DNA from: Rothia sp. (in: high G+C Gram-positive bacteria)
GTDB lineage: Bacteria; Actinomycetota; Actinomycetes; Actinomycetales; Micrococcaceae
Assembly: GCA_030524105.1 (NCBI GenBank)
Contig: JAUNHE010000007.1
Span: forward strand, 62,001 to 126,000
Direction: 5' to 3'
Length of the DNA: 64,000 nucleotides
Shown piece after piece: positions 53,671 to 62,703 of the stretch (position 1 is its first letter; each line of letters starts with the position of its first letter). The notes below the pieces were generated by a model. The model saw only the letters and a list, made by a program, of their open reading frames with translations. It was not told the DNA's origin and did not search any database. Position numbers and translations under genes: made by a program.

Positions 53671-54339
53671 ATGAATATTTTTGAGAAATTAACTGCCTGG
53701 TTTAGTGCCGGCAGCAGCTGGCTTGGCCCCGCTGGAATATGGCAGCGGCTGGCTGAGCATGTGGGCTATTCAGCCCTGATCTTGCTGCTGGCGGCTGCCC
53801 TTGCCCTGCCCCTAGGCTTATGGGTTGGCCATACTGGCCGCGGCCAGAATCTAGTACCGGCTTTGACGGGGGCGCTACGGTCTTTGCCCACCTTGGGTTT
53901 GCTGACTCTCTTTGCCCTGTGGCTGGGGCTGGGGCTCACGGCCCCGGTATTGGCCTTGGTGATCCTGGCTGTCGCTCCAATACTGGCTGCCACATACTCT
54001 GGGGTTGCTGCGGTGGATCCGGTAACGGTTGATGCTGCCCGGGCCCAGGGGATGACCGAATGGCAGGTGCTTTTTCGAGTGGAGCTTCCTCTGGCTGCTG
54101 CCCTTATTTTTGGTGGAATCCGTAATGCTACCTTGCAGGTTGTTGCTACGGTGACGGTGATGGCCTACATCAACCTGGGTGGTTTGGGCCGGTTTTTAAT
54201 TGATGGTTTGGCGGTGCGCGACTATGTTCGTATGGTTGCTGCCGTCATCTTGGTTGGTGGCTTGGCTCTGCTGCTGGACCTTTTTCTAGCTTTGCTCCAG
54301 CGTATTTTTGTTGTTTCTGCTCTTCGGGGGGATGGTTAA
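53671..54339 (+). CDS. opuCD: OpuC-type permease 2
   Basis: 222 residues, six helices. ALTGALRSLPTLGLLTLFALWLGLG and the loop TVDAARAQGMTEWQVLFRVELPLA are conserved in this family. It starts immediately after the first permease's stop codon. In EgtU of Streptococcus the permease and binding domain are fused; here the binding protein is a separate gene. Confidence 0.85.
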   Translation: MNIFEKLTAWFSAGSSWLGPAGIWQRLAEHVGYSALILLLAAALALPLGLWVGHTGRGQNLVPALTGALRSLPTLGLLTLFALWLGLGLTAPVLALVILAVAPILAATYSGVAAVDPVTVDAARAQGMTEWQVLFRVELPLAAALIFGGIRNATLQVVATVTVMAYINLGGLGRFLIDGLAVRDYVRMVAAVILVGGLALLLDLFLALLQRIFVVSALRGDG

Positions 54340-54341
54340 GG

Positions 54342-55262
54342 ATGCTACTGAGTCGTCGTCGAGTTTTGGCTGCCGCCGCTGCGGGGGCTGCTGCTAGCGG
54401 TTTATCCGCTTGTGGGCTTTCGGGTGAGACTGCTTTTGGTTCTGCTACTGCCTCTGACACGGTGCTGGTGGGTTCTGCCGATTTTACGGAGTCGCAGATT
54501 ATTGCTGAGGTCTATGTTGCGGCTTTAAAACAGCGGGGCTTTGCTGCCCAGAGCCAGCCTGCTATTGGTGCTCGGGAGGCTTTTATGGGGGCCCTGCGTG
54601 AGGGTAGTGTGGGGGTTGTCCCGGATTACACGGGTAATCTTTTGCTCTACTGCGATGGGCAGACGGATGCGGTAACCGACCAGCAGATTGTGGCTGCTTT
54701 AAAGAAGGCTTTGCCGCAGGAGCTTGCTTTACTGACTCCTGCTGCCGCTGAGAATAAGGATTCTATGGTGGTGACGGCTGAAACGGCGGAACGGTTTGGC
54801 CTGGTTTCTTTGGCTGACTGCTCTAAACATCAGGATCAGTTGGTTGTGGGTGCCCCTCCGGAGTTTGCTGAGCGTTCTTACGGATTGGCCGGCTTACGCC
54901 AGAAGTATGGTTTTGTTCCAGCCGGTTTTAGCCCTATTAATGATGGTGGGGGTCCTTTGACTTTGCAGGCCTTGTTGGATGGGGATATTCAGCTGGCTAA
55001 TTTGTTTTCGACGGATCCTGAGATTGATCGGCACGGCTTAGTGGTTTTGGAGGATCCGCGGCATAATTTTTTGGCGCAGCAGGTGGTGCCGGTGGTTAAT
55101 GCTCGGGGTGTTTCTTTGGGTGTTGCCCGGGTTTTGGATGAAGTTTCTGCTGTGCTGACTACTCAGGATTTGATTGCTTTTAATGGCAGGGTTTCCGGTG
55201 ATGAGAAGGCTAATGCGGCTACCGTGGCCCAGGAGTGGGTGCAGCAGAAGCTGGCTGCTTGA
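54342..55262 (+). CDS. opuCC: OpuCC-type substrate-binding lipoprotein
   Basis: 306 residues. A Tat-like SRRRVLAAAAAGAAA signal ends in lipobox LSAC (Cys24). The mature domain is OpuAC-like: VGSADFTESQIIAEVY, VPDYTGNLLLYC, GAPPEFAERSYGLAGL and LEDPRHNFLAQQVVPVV. OpuAC proteins hold quaternary ammonium groups in an aromatic cage. The betaine bound cannot be read from sequence; the neighbours suggest a histidine betaine. It starts 2 bp after the permease stop and is followed by a strong terminator, so it closes the operon. Confidence 0.85.
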   Translation: MLLSRRRVLAAAAAGAAASGLSACGLSGETAFGSATASDTVLVGSADFTESQIIAEVYVAALKQRGFAAQSQPAIGAREAFMGALREGSVGVVPDYTGNLLLYCDGQTDAVTDQQIVAALKKALPQELALLTPAAAENKDSMVVTAETAERFGLVSLADCSKHQDQLVVGAPPEFAERSYGLAGLRQKYGFVPAGFSPINDGGGPLTLQALLDGDIQLANLFSTDPEIDRHGLVVLEDPRHNFLAQQVVPVVNARGVSLGVARVLDEVSAVLTTQDLIAFNGRVSGDEKANAATVAQEWVQQKLAA

Positions 55263-55279
55263 TTGCTGCTTGCTAGAGC

Positions 55280-55322
55280 AGAGGCCGTGCGCTGGGACAA
55301 AGTCCGAAAGCGCACGGCCTCT
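55280..55322. terminator. Strong bidirectional terminator hairpin
   Basis: AGAGGCCGTGCGCT and AGCGCACGGCCTCT form a perfect 14-bp stem with a 15-nt loop that can pair further (GGAC/GTCC). It separates the convergent opuC and treB genes. Confidence 0.75.
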
Positions 55323-55345
55323 GGATAGGGTAAGGGACTAGGCGG

Positions 55346-57376
55346 CTAAGAAGAGAGAGGCTCGCGTCGTCCCAGCCGTCTCTTCTCTACGGTGCGTTCC
55401 TGCTCTAGGTCCGCATCCTTAAAACCAAAGAGGTAGACCAGGGTAAAGGAAACCAGGACGGTTGCCCCGGACGCTATCCAGAAACCGTACCAGGAATTGT
55501 CAAAGCCCCCGTCCGGGTTAACAAAGCTAAAGAAACCAATGAGCGACCCGGTAAAGCCCCACATGTTAACCTGGAGCAGCCCGGTGAGCAGGCCGCCAAG
55601 AGCGGCCCCAACCGAAGAGAGCAAAAAAACCCTGCCGTATTTGAGGTTGATACCGTACATAGCCGGTTCGGTAATACCGCAGAAACCGGCAATGGCTGCA
55701 GAACCGGACAAGCCGCGCATCTGTGTGTTTCGAGTTTTAGCAAAAACAGCCAGGGCGCCGGCCCCCTGAGCCACCATGGTGGCAGAAATAATGGCGTTGA
55801 GGGAAGAACTACCGCTGCTGGCAATGTCGCTGGCGATCAGCGGAATCACGGCCCAGTGTAAACCAAAGATCACCAGGCATTGGTAGAAGGCGCCAATAAC
55901 GAGACCAGAAACTGCTGGGGAAAGATCGTAAACCCACTGAATGCCGTTTGCTAGACCGCTGGAAACCCACATAATAATTGGTCCGAGCACTACCAGAATA
56001 AGCGTTGCAACCACAAAGACTTCTAGTAGAGGCACAAAAATCATGCGTAGAACAGCAGGAATCCATTTTTTGAGGACAGGCTCAAGAGTGGCGCACAACC
56101 AGGCGGCCACGATCATAGGAAAAATGGAGTAGGTGTAGGAGACAGCCGGAAAGGGAAGACCAAAAAAGTTGGCATTCGTTTCCACCCCGGCAAAACTCCC
56201 TGTGGCAGGGGCCTGCGCCAGCTCAACTATGCTGGGGTAGGCCAGAACTCCACCAATGATGCTGACAATAACCGGATCCGCTCCCAGCCGTTTAGCCGCT
56301 GTAAAGCCAACAAAAATAGGCAGGAAGTAGAAGACGGCGTCTCCCATGGCAGAGATAATAATAAAAGTTTGTGAGTTCTGGTCGATCAGGCCGTAGTAGG
56401 TCAAAATAGTGAGCAGACCCTTAAGCACACCGGAGGCTGCTAACAGACCAATCACCGGCATCATTGAACCGGTAATGACGCCAATCAGAGAGGAAAAACC
56501 GTACTTAAGCCAGCCGAGAATATCCTGGGGTTTCTCAGCAGAACCGGTGCTTTTCTGTTCTGTGTCCCCTCCGGCAAAGTCGGGGCCAAGCTGGCGCAGA
56601 ACCGCAGCGTAGACGTCCTCAACGGCCGGGCCAATCACCACCTGATATTGGCCGCCAGCCCGGGCCACATCAATAACACCATCCAGGTTTTTAATGATTT
56701 GATCTGCTGCTTTGCTGTCATCTTTGAGGTAAAACCGAACCCGGGTGATGCAGTGGATAACACTTTTAACATTGTCCGCACCACCAATATGCTGGATTAG
56801 GCTCCAAGCCAGCCGATCGTAACCGGATAAACTCTGAGGTATTCCCGATTGATCCTGGGCCGACTGCCGGGCTGCCGCTTTTTCTTGCGGATTCTCCTGG
56901 GTGGCGCTGAGTAGCTGGGCTGAGGCCGCAGCCTGCCCTGCCTGACTTGGGCCATGATTGACCTCTAGGGCGGCCAGAGCCTTGGGGGAGTTGGTGATAG
57001 CCACAATAATAGTGGTGTCCTTGCCTTCCCGTTCGACCAGGGCACGGTTCATGCTAGCAAGCTCCTGACCGGCCTCAACCCGATCGCCCGGAGCCAGGTC
57101 CATGATAAAGGGTTTACCCTCTAGCTCTACGGTATCTACCCCCAAGTGCAGGAGGATTTCTAAACCGGAATCGCTGACAATACCCAGGGCATGTTTGGTT
57201 TGGGCGGCCATGCTCACCCTGCCGGAGACCGGGCTAAGCACCCTATCCTGGCTGGGAATGATGCCAAAGCCCTTGCCCAGCTTGCCACTAGAAAAAACTG
57301 GGTCGGGGATTTTATCGAGAGGGATAATCTCACCCGAGGCTGGGCTAAGGATAGTAACAGTCCCTGGGGAAGTCAC
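55346..57376 (-). CDS. treB: PTS trehalose/beta-glucoside-family EIIABC permease
   Basis: 676 residues in the order EIIA-EIIB-EIIC. EIIA (1-150) has His62 and phospho-acceptor His77 in ILLHLGVDTVEL. EIIB (about 183-270) has Cys209 in IHCITRVRFYLKD. EIIC (about 285-655) has some ten helices with GITEPAMYGINLKYG. Sugar is taken up and phosphorylated in one step. Trehalose is inferred from the adjacent phosphotrehalase and TreR-like genes; sucrose or beta-glucosides are the alternatives for this family. The N-terminal placement of EIIA is less common than a C-terminal one. It overlaps treC by 4 bp and is the last gene of the operon. Confidence 0.85.
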   Translation of the reverse strand: MTSPGTVTILSPASGEIIPLDKIPDPVFSSGKLGKGFGIIPSQDRVLSPVSGRVSMAAQTKHALGIVSDSGLEILLHLGVDTVELEGKPFIMDLAPGDRVEAGQELASMNRALVEREGKDTTIIVAITNSPKALAALEVNHGPSQAGQAAASAQLLSATQENPQEKAAARQSAQDQSGIPQSLSGYDRLAWSLIQHIGGADNVKSVIHCITRVRFYLKDDSKAADQIIKNLDGVIDVARAGGQYQVVIGPAVEDVYAAVLRQLGPDFAGGDTEQKSTGSAEKPQDILGWLKYGFSSLIGVITGSMMPVIGLLAASGVLKGLLTILTYYGLIDQNSQTFIIISAMGDAVFYFLPIFVGFTAAKRLGADPVIVSIIGGVLAYPSIVELAQAPATGSFAGVETNANFFGLPFPAVSYTYSIFPMIVAAWLCATLEPVLKKWIPAVLRMIFVPLLEVFVVATLILVVLGPIIMWVSSGLANGIQWVYDLSPAVSGLVIGAFYQCLVIFGLHWAVIPLIASDIASSGSSSLNAIISATMVAQGAGALAVFAKTRNTQMRGLSGSAAIAGFCGITEPAMYGINLKYGRVFLLSSVGAALGGLLTGLLQVNMWGFTGSLIGFFSFVNPDGGFDNSWYGFWIASGATVLVSFTLVYLFGFKDADLEQERTVEKRRLGRREPLSS

Positions 57377-59031
57377 GACTGTACCTCTTTTCTCTTAAAG
57401 ATAGCTAGGGTTTGGTAAGGGGCAAGCTTCATATTCTGGTTGAGCTCAACCCCGTCATAGTTAGAGATCAGAACCTGCCCGTCAACAAATTCTTGCGGAA
57501 CGCTCAGCTCGGTTTCTACACCAAAGAAGTTGTTGATCACCAGCAGGTTCTCATTCTTGTATTCACGAGTGTAAGCGTAGACCGCAGGATCTTCTAGCAG
57601 GTAGGGCCGGTATGTTCCTTCCGAGATGACCTGCAGCTGCTTGCGCAGTTGGATCAGCCGCCGGTAGAAGGGCAGGATTTTTCCGGATGCTTCTTCGGCA
57701 GCCAGGTTAATGCCCTGATAAGGGGCTAGGCCAAGCCAGGGCTGGCCGCTGGTAAAACCTGCCTGGGGGGATTGGTCCCACTGCATGGGGGTGCGGGAGT
57801 TGTCTCGGGCTTTTGAGCGCACAATTTTAAAGGCTGCATCCGGGCTGTAGCCCTGCTGGGTAAGTTCCCGGTAGGCGTTGCGGGCCTCTACATCACGGTA
57901 GTCAGCAATGGACTGGTAGTCCGGATCTATCATGCCCAGTTCTTCACCCATGTAGATGAAGGGGGTACCCCGATGCAGATGGATCATTGCTGCTAGCATG
58001 GTGGCCGATTCCACCCGATAGCGGTGCGGATCTGCAAAACGGTTGATAGCCCGGGGCTGGTCGTGGTTATTCAGAAAGAGGGCATTCCAGCCCCCGCCTT
58101 CCTGCATGCCCAGGGCCCAGTCATTAAGGATTTTCTTAAATTCCATAAAGTCAAAGGGGACGTCAGACCATTTTTGGCCCTGATCGTAGTCAACCTTAAG
58201 GTGGTGAAAATTAAAGACCATATCCAGCTCTTTTTGCTCTGGATTGGTGTATTTGATGGCCTCCGCAATAGTGGTTGAAGACATCTCTCCTACCGTGATG
58301 GTTCCTTGGCGGGGCCCAAAACTTGCCCGATTCAACTCCTTAACCCAGGTGTGCACCTGCGGGGTGTCGGTATAGAGTGTTTTATCAATCACCCCGTCGG
58401 GGGCGTCGACAAGAAGCTCATCCTTGCCAATAACGTTAAGCACATCAAAGCGTAGGCCGCGCACCCCCCGATCTAACCAAAAGTTGGCAACTCGATAAAG
58501 TTCTTGGCGTAGCTGCTTGTTATGCCAGTTAAGGTCGGCCTGGCTAGTGTCGTAGAGGCAGAGGTAGTAGGAGTCGCTCTGGCCAAAAGGGGCCCAGGCT
58601 GGTCCACCAAATTTGGACTGCCAGTTGGTGGGTAGGGAGCCGTCTGCCTGGGCTGGCCGGATATAAAAATAATCCTGATAGTGCTGATCGCCAGCTAGGG
58701 CCCGTTGAAACCAGTCATGTTCGGTAGAAACATGGTTAAAGACCATGTCGAACATGAGGCTAATTCCTTGGGCTTTAAGGCCGGCGATCAGCTCATCAAC
58801 ATCGTCCATGCTTCCCATTGCGGGGTTGATGCAGTAGTAATCGGAGATGTCGTAACCGTTATCTCGCTCCGGTGAGGCAAAAAAAGGGTTAAGCCAGACC
58901 ATATCGACTCCTAGGGAGGCGATATAGGGTATTTTCTGGATAATTCCGCGGATATCGCCGAGGCCGTCTCCGTCAGAATCGTAAAAGGATTTGGGGTAGA
59001 TCTGATAGATGACCTGGTCGTGAAAAGTCAT
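57373..59031 (-). CDS. treC: Alpha,alpha-phosphotrehalase (trehalose-6-phosphate hydrolase)
   Basis: 552 residues of the GH13 family. Catalytic residues are visible: nucleophile Asp196 (RGLRFDVLN), acid/base Glu249 (VGEMSS) and Asp324 (NNHDQPR). IYQIYPKSFYDSDGDGLGDI and YRDVEARNAYREL, plus SRTPMQWD, are close to TreC. It splits trehalose-6-phosphate into glucose and glucose-6-phosphate, fed by the PTS permease whose gene it overlaps by 4 bp. Oligo-1,6-glucosidase is the main alternative, but the PTS and GntR context favours TreC. Confidence 0.9.
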   Translation of the reverse strand: MTFHDQVIYQIYPKSFYDSDGDGLGDIRGIIQKIPYIASLGVDMVWLNPFFASPERDNGYDISDYYCINPAMGSMDDVDELIAGLKAQGISLMFDMVFNHVSTEHDWFQRALAGDQHYQDYFYIRPAQADGSLPTNWQSKFGGPAWAPFGQSDSYYLCLYDTSQADLNWHNKQLRQELYRVANFWLDRGVRGLRFDVLNVIGKDELLVDAPDGVIDKTLYTDTPQVHTWVKELNRASFGPRQGTITVGEMSSTTIAEAIKYTNPEQKELDMVFNFHHLKVDYDQGQKWSDVPFDFMEFKKILNDWALGMQEGGGWNALFLNNHDQPRAINRFADPHRYRVESATMLAAMIHLHRGTPFIYMGEELGMIDPDYQSIADYRDVEARNAYRELTQQGYSPDAAFKIVRSKARDNSRTPMQWDQSPQAGFTSGQPWLGLAPYQGINLAAEEASGKILPFYRRLIQLRKQLQVISEGTYRPYLLEDPAVYAYTREYKNENLLVINNFFGVETELSVPQEFVDGQVLISNYDGVELNQNMKLAPYQTLAIFKRKEVQS

Positions 59032-59101
59032 GAAATTATCCTTGGTGCTAAGGCTTAGGGACCTTGTCCTCTAGGCAGCTGGCATGGGGGGACTTGCCCC
59101 A

Positions 59102-59812
59102 CTAGCGTCTGCGGGCAAAGTCCTGATAAACAAATTTATCTGCTCGATGCCTGGATTCGGTGAACTGAAAGGCCGTGGTGTCTTCCAAACTTGTTACGGA
59201 GGCAGTAACGGCCACGTATTCGCCTTTGGCTAGCCTCATGAGGTTCCGGTCTAGCTCGGTTGCCGGCTCAACCCTAATAAGTTTAGAGGAGTAGGCAATA
59301 TTGAGGCCAAGGTCCTGTTCAAAGTACTCGAACAGGGAGTTCTCTGCGGCTTCACGGGGGATGGAAGGAACCACCGAGGTAAGAATGTAGTCGCGGTCCA
59401 CGATAGCTGGGTCGTTATCAACGTAGCGGAGGCGGCCAATGTAGGTTACTTGAGCCGGTTCGGGGTGGTCCAGTAAGTCCTTAAAGGGAGCTAGGGGAAG
59501 GCTCACCTTGTCAAAGGCAAAGAGCTCGCTTCTGGCGCCAAAACCATTCCGGGCAGTTAGTTCCTTGTAGCTAACAAGGTCAGACACGGGCAGGGAGTAT
59601 TGGGTGTGGCTGATAACGATAGAACCCTTACCCATAATTTTTTGGATGTAGCCGCGGTCGGTAAGCAGAGCTAGTGCTTTCCGGGCTGTTTCACGAGAAA
59701 CAGAGTAATTCTCGGTGAGTTGTTTTTCACTGGGGAGCAGAGCGCCAACGGGATAGGTGCCGTCGTCGATTTTTGAAGAGAGATCTTGATAGACCTGTTC
59801 GTACTTACCCAC
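59102..59812 (-). CDS. treR: GntR/HutC-family regulator (TreR-like)
   Basis: 236 residues, GTG start after AAGGAAAA. The N-terminal winged helix has LLPSEKQLTENYSVSRETARKALALLTDRGYIQKIMGKGSIV; the C-terminal UTRA domain (about 85-230) should bind the inducer, probably trehalose-6-phosphate. It is the first gene of the treR-treC-treB run (70-bp gap to treC) and likely represses its own operon. Confidence 0.88.
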   Translation of the reverse strand: MGKYEQVYQDLSSKIDDGTYPVGALLPSEKQLTENYSVSRETARKALALLTDRGYIQKIMGKGSIVISHTQYSLPVSDLVSYKELTARNGFGARSELFAFDKVSLPLAPFKDLLDHPEPAQVTYIGRLRYVDNDPAIVDRDYILTSVVPSIPREAAENSLFEYFEQDLGLNIAYSSKLIRVEPATELDRNLMRLAKGEYVAVTASVTSLEDTTAFQFTESRHRADKFVYQDFARRR

Positions 59813-60319
59813 TGTGGTTTTTCCTTTTCTTATACGTGCCGCATTGGCAGCAAAAGTGGTTCTTGACTAGGTCGAATAAAATTGACCTGGGCCTGACTGT
59901 ACAGCATTAAGTGTACGGGTGTCGGCCAGGGGGTGTCTATATGTTTTTTGATAATTCGCCTAACATATTTACCAGTATTTGCACTGGTCAGTACAGGAAA
60001 ACTGCCCGATAAGGCCGCTCTGAGGCCCGAGTAAGCAGACTTAGTTGGCTGTCCACTAGATGCCCGGCATTGCCGGAAAAATTGAGGTTTATTGATCAGT
60101 CTGACCTTAGCTAGCTGGCAGAGGGCTGGGTTAATGCTGCTTTAAGGGGCCAAAGGTTAGCCCAAATGTATATGTGATTTTGCACCCTAGATTTAAATTT
60201 TTGGGAGTATAAATCAAAAAATAGGCTAGAAAAGGCTAGCTTTAAAAAACTCTTTTAAATATCAATCCCCCAACCTCACTGAGGTTTCTGCAGGGCAGAA
60301 ATCCCTTAGAAAGGACGAT
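59813..60319. promoter_or_regulatory. Divergent intergenic region between treR and the LGFP subtilase gene
   Basis: 507 bp with no convincing gene. Near treR there is AGGTC-(10 nt)-GACCT (59869-59888) and a TGTACA/GTGTAC pair (59898-59915), either of which could be the TreR operator. Near the subtilase the sequence is A/T-rich with an AGGAAA-like ribosome site (AAAGGA) before 60320. Confidence 0.4.
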
Positions 60320-62578
60320 ATGAGACAGGGTTCCCCCACCGTCTATCGTGTTCTAACCGTGGCACTTTCTTGTGCTCTCCTGCTACCTTTGCTGTTATCT
60401 ACACCGGTCCAAGCCAGTGAAAGCACTAGTCAAAACCTGGAGATGCTGCTAGAAACTAACACTGAGCCAGCCTCGGTTGCTGCAGAGACAGACCGATTTA
60501 TTGTTACCTTTAAGCAGGCAGACCAGCAGGTAAAACAAAGTGTCATCCAAGAAACTGAACAAGAAACTGCTGAGTTAGAAAACGTTGAGCTGGCCAAAGA
60601 TTCCCTGGCCGAGGACCCTAAAACGACTGTTATTAAAAATGACAAACTGCTAGATAAACAGGGGCAAGAAAAGGTTATTAAAGCCCTGGAAGCAGACTCC
60701 CGGGTAGCGGTAGTAGAACCCGATTATATTGTTAACGCTATTAGCGCGACTCCAACGTCGGAGCCTTCCTACCCACGGCTTTGGGCACTTGCCGCTGCCT
60801 ATGTTAACGCGCCGGGCGCCTGGAGTAGGGGAGTGAACGGTAGCGGGCAGACTATTGGGCTGGTTGATACCGGCTACTCCCTACACCCAGACCTCAATAA
60901 CCCGGTGAGTCAATACGATTTTGTCTCTGAGGCTGCCCTGGCCCGGGACGGTGACGGCCGCGACAGCTGGGCCTTAGATCCGGGTACAGAGAACACAAAC
61001 AGCAACTGGCACGGAACCTTTATTCACGGGCAGCTAGCTGCAAAAGTTAACGATATTGGGATCACGGGTTTAGCCTACGGGGCTAACGTTACCCATGCCC
61101 GAGCCCTGGGCCGCTACGGTAACGGCTACGTCTCCGATATTACCGATGCAATAATTTGGTCTGCTGGCGGTAGTGTAGCCGGAGTGCCGGCCAACCCTAA
61201 GCCGGCGACGGTTATTAATGCTTCCTTGGCTTATCCCTCGGTCAGCTGTTCTTATGCCATGTCGCAGGCTATTAATTTTGCGCATCAACGCAAGATCCCG
61301 GTGGTTGTTGCCGCCGGGAATAGCGGCATGGATGCCGCTGGTTTTGAGCCAGCAAACTGCTCCGGCGCCCTGGTTGTTGGGGCGGCTACGGCCTGGAACT
61401 CCTTAGCCTCTTACTCTAATTTTGGTAGCCACCTGGATCTGCTCGCTCCCGGAGGAACCGTAGGCAACGACATCTATTCCAGCACCAATACCGGCTTTGC
61501 CGCGGTGGGCTTAGCCAGCTACGGCACCAAGAACGGCACCTCCATGGCCGCACCCTACGTAAGCGCAACGGTTGCTTTAATGCGTCAGGCTAACCCAGCT
61601 TTGACGGTAGAGCAGATACGGCAAATTCTTACCTCTACCGCCAAAAATACTAATGGTCAACGGCATCTTGACGCTGCAGCGGCTGTCAAGGGAGCCCAAA
61701 CCTACCTGCTTAAACCCGGATCCGCTATTGCTAAGGCCTACGAAGCTAGCGGGTCAGCCAGCCGTTATGGTACTGCCATCACCGGGGAATTCTCCCTCAA
61801 AGATTCCGGCGTGGGCCAGCAGTTTTCCAAACAATATACCTTCTACTGGCAGCCACGCTACGGCGCCTATCCGGTCATGTTTACTGGCAGTATTGGCAGC
61901 AAATACCGGGACGGTGGCTACGAGTGGGGCTACGGCTACCCCTGGATGTTTGAGACGGCAATCACCGGTGGGGCCATGCAGAAATTTGCTCATGCTAGCG
62001 GGGGTACAACAGCCTTCTACTGGAGCAGGAGCTTAAACCGTACCCATACGGTGGGTGAACGCGGTGCTATCGGTAGCCGCTTTACCCAGCAGGGGGGCAC
62101 CGCAACCTTTGGTTTTCCTATAGAAGACCGGCAAAGCACCGGTGTTGACGGAGGTTACCGCCAGATTTTTAGTCTGGGGGGCCGCCAGTCCCAGTTCTAC
62201 TGGTCAGCAGCAACCGGAGCTAAAATTGTCAAAGGCAACAGCGCTATTTTTCATGCCTGGCAGCGCTCTGGGGCCCTGCAGACAGTGGGCTACCCTGCAA
62301 GTGACGAGCAGGACGCCGGCGCCGGGGGTGTTGTGCAGTTTTTCCAGAAGAGCAGGGGCGCCAAAACCGTCTACTCCTGGCATCCTAGCACCGGTGCCGT
62401 TAGCTTAAACGCGGGCGGAGGCATCTACCATTTTTGGCGCAATAACGGCTACACCCAGCAGCTGGGCTACCCCCTCACCGGTGAAATTCAGCAGGCTGAC
62501 GGGTCACGCACGGTCAAATTTACCGGTGGCAGCACCCTACGTTGGAAACCAAACGGTAGCGTGACCAAGGAAGGGTAA
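60320..62578 (+). CDS. Secreted subtilase (S8) with C-terminal LGFP repeats
   Basis: 752 residues. Sec signal ending near VQASES (about 34), an inhibitor-I9-like propeptide (55-140), then the catalytic domain with Asp183 (GLVDTGYSLHPDL), His231 (NWHGTFIHGQLA) and Ser408 (NGTSMAAPYVSA). The usual HGTHVAG is HGTFIHG here. Residues about 470-750 contain several LGFP-type repeats (ATFGFPIEDRQ, QTVGYPASDEQ, QQLGYPLTGEI), which bind cell-wall polymers in actinobacteria and probably hold the protease at the surface. AAAGGA precedes the ATG. A second S8 protease lies at 31676 but has unrelated C-terminal domains. Confidence 0.9.
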   Translation: MRQGSPTVYRVLTVALSCALLLPLLLSTPVQASESTSQNLEMLLETNTEPASVAAETDRFIVTFKQADQQVKQSVIQETEQETAELENVELAKDSLAEDPKTTVIKNDKLLDKQGQEKVIKALEADSRVAVVEPDYIVNAISATPTSEPSYPRLWALAAAYVNAPGAWSRGVNGSGQTIGLVDTGYSLHPDLNNPVSQYDFVSEAALARDGDGRDSWALDPGTENTNSNWHGTFIHGQLAAKVNDIGITGLAYGANVTHARALGRYGNGYVSDITDAIIWSAGGSVAGVPANPKPATVINASLAYPSVSCSYAMSQAINFAHQRKIPVVVAAGNSGMDAAGFEPANCSGALVVGAATAWNSLASYSNFGSHLDLLAPGGTVGNDIYSSTNTGFAAVGLASYGTKNGTSMAAPYVSATVALMRQANPALTVEQIRQILTSTAKNTNGQRHLDAAAAVKGAQTYLLKPGSAIAKAYEASGSASRYGTAITGEFSLKDSGVGQQFSKQYTFYWQPRYGAYPVMFTGSIGSKYRDGGYEWGYGYPWMFETAITGGAMQKFAHASGGTTAFYWSRSLNRTHTVGERGAIGSRFTQQGGTATFGFPIEDRQSTGVDGGYRQIFSLGGRQSQFYWSAATGAKIVKGNSAIFHAWQRSGALQTVGYPASDEQDAGAGGVVQFFQKSRGAKTVYSWHPSTGAVSLNAGGGIYHFWRNNGYTQQLGYPLTGEIQQADGSRTVKFTGGSTLRWKPNGSVTKEG

Positions 62579-62703
62579 GCAGCGTCTCCATATAGTGATA
62601 CTGGTTTGGCCTTTCTAGCAGTAGGTCTGCTGGCAGCGTAGACTAAGGGGCAGGCTCTACTGCAGCCAGATCAGCCGGAGGGCAAAGATAAGGGAGAAGG
62701 ACT

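Noticed and set aside
59943-60014. 23-codon ORF in the treR-subtilase gap
   Set aside because: No convincing ribosome site and no protein-like composition.
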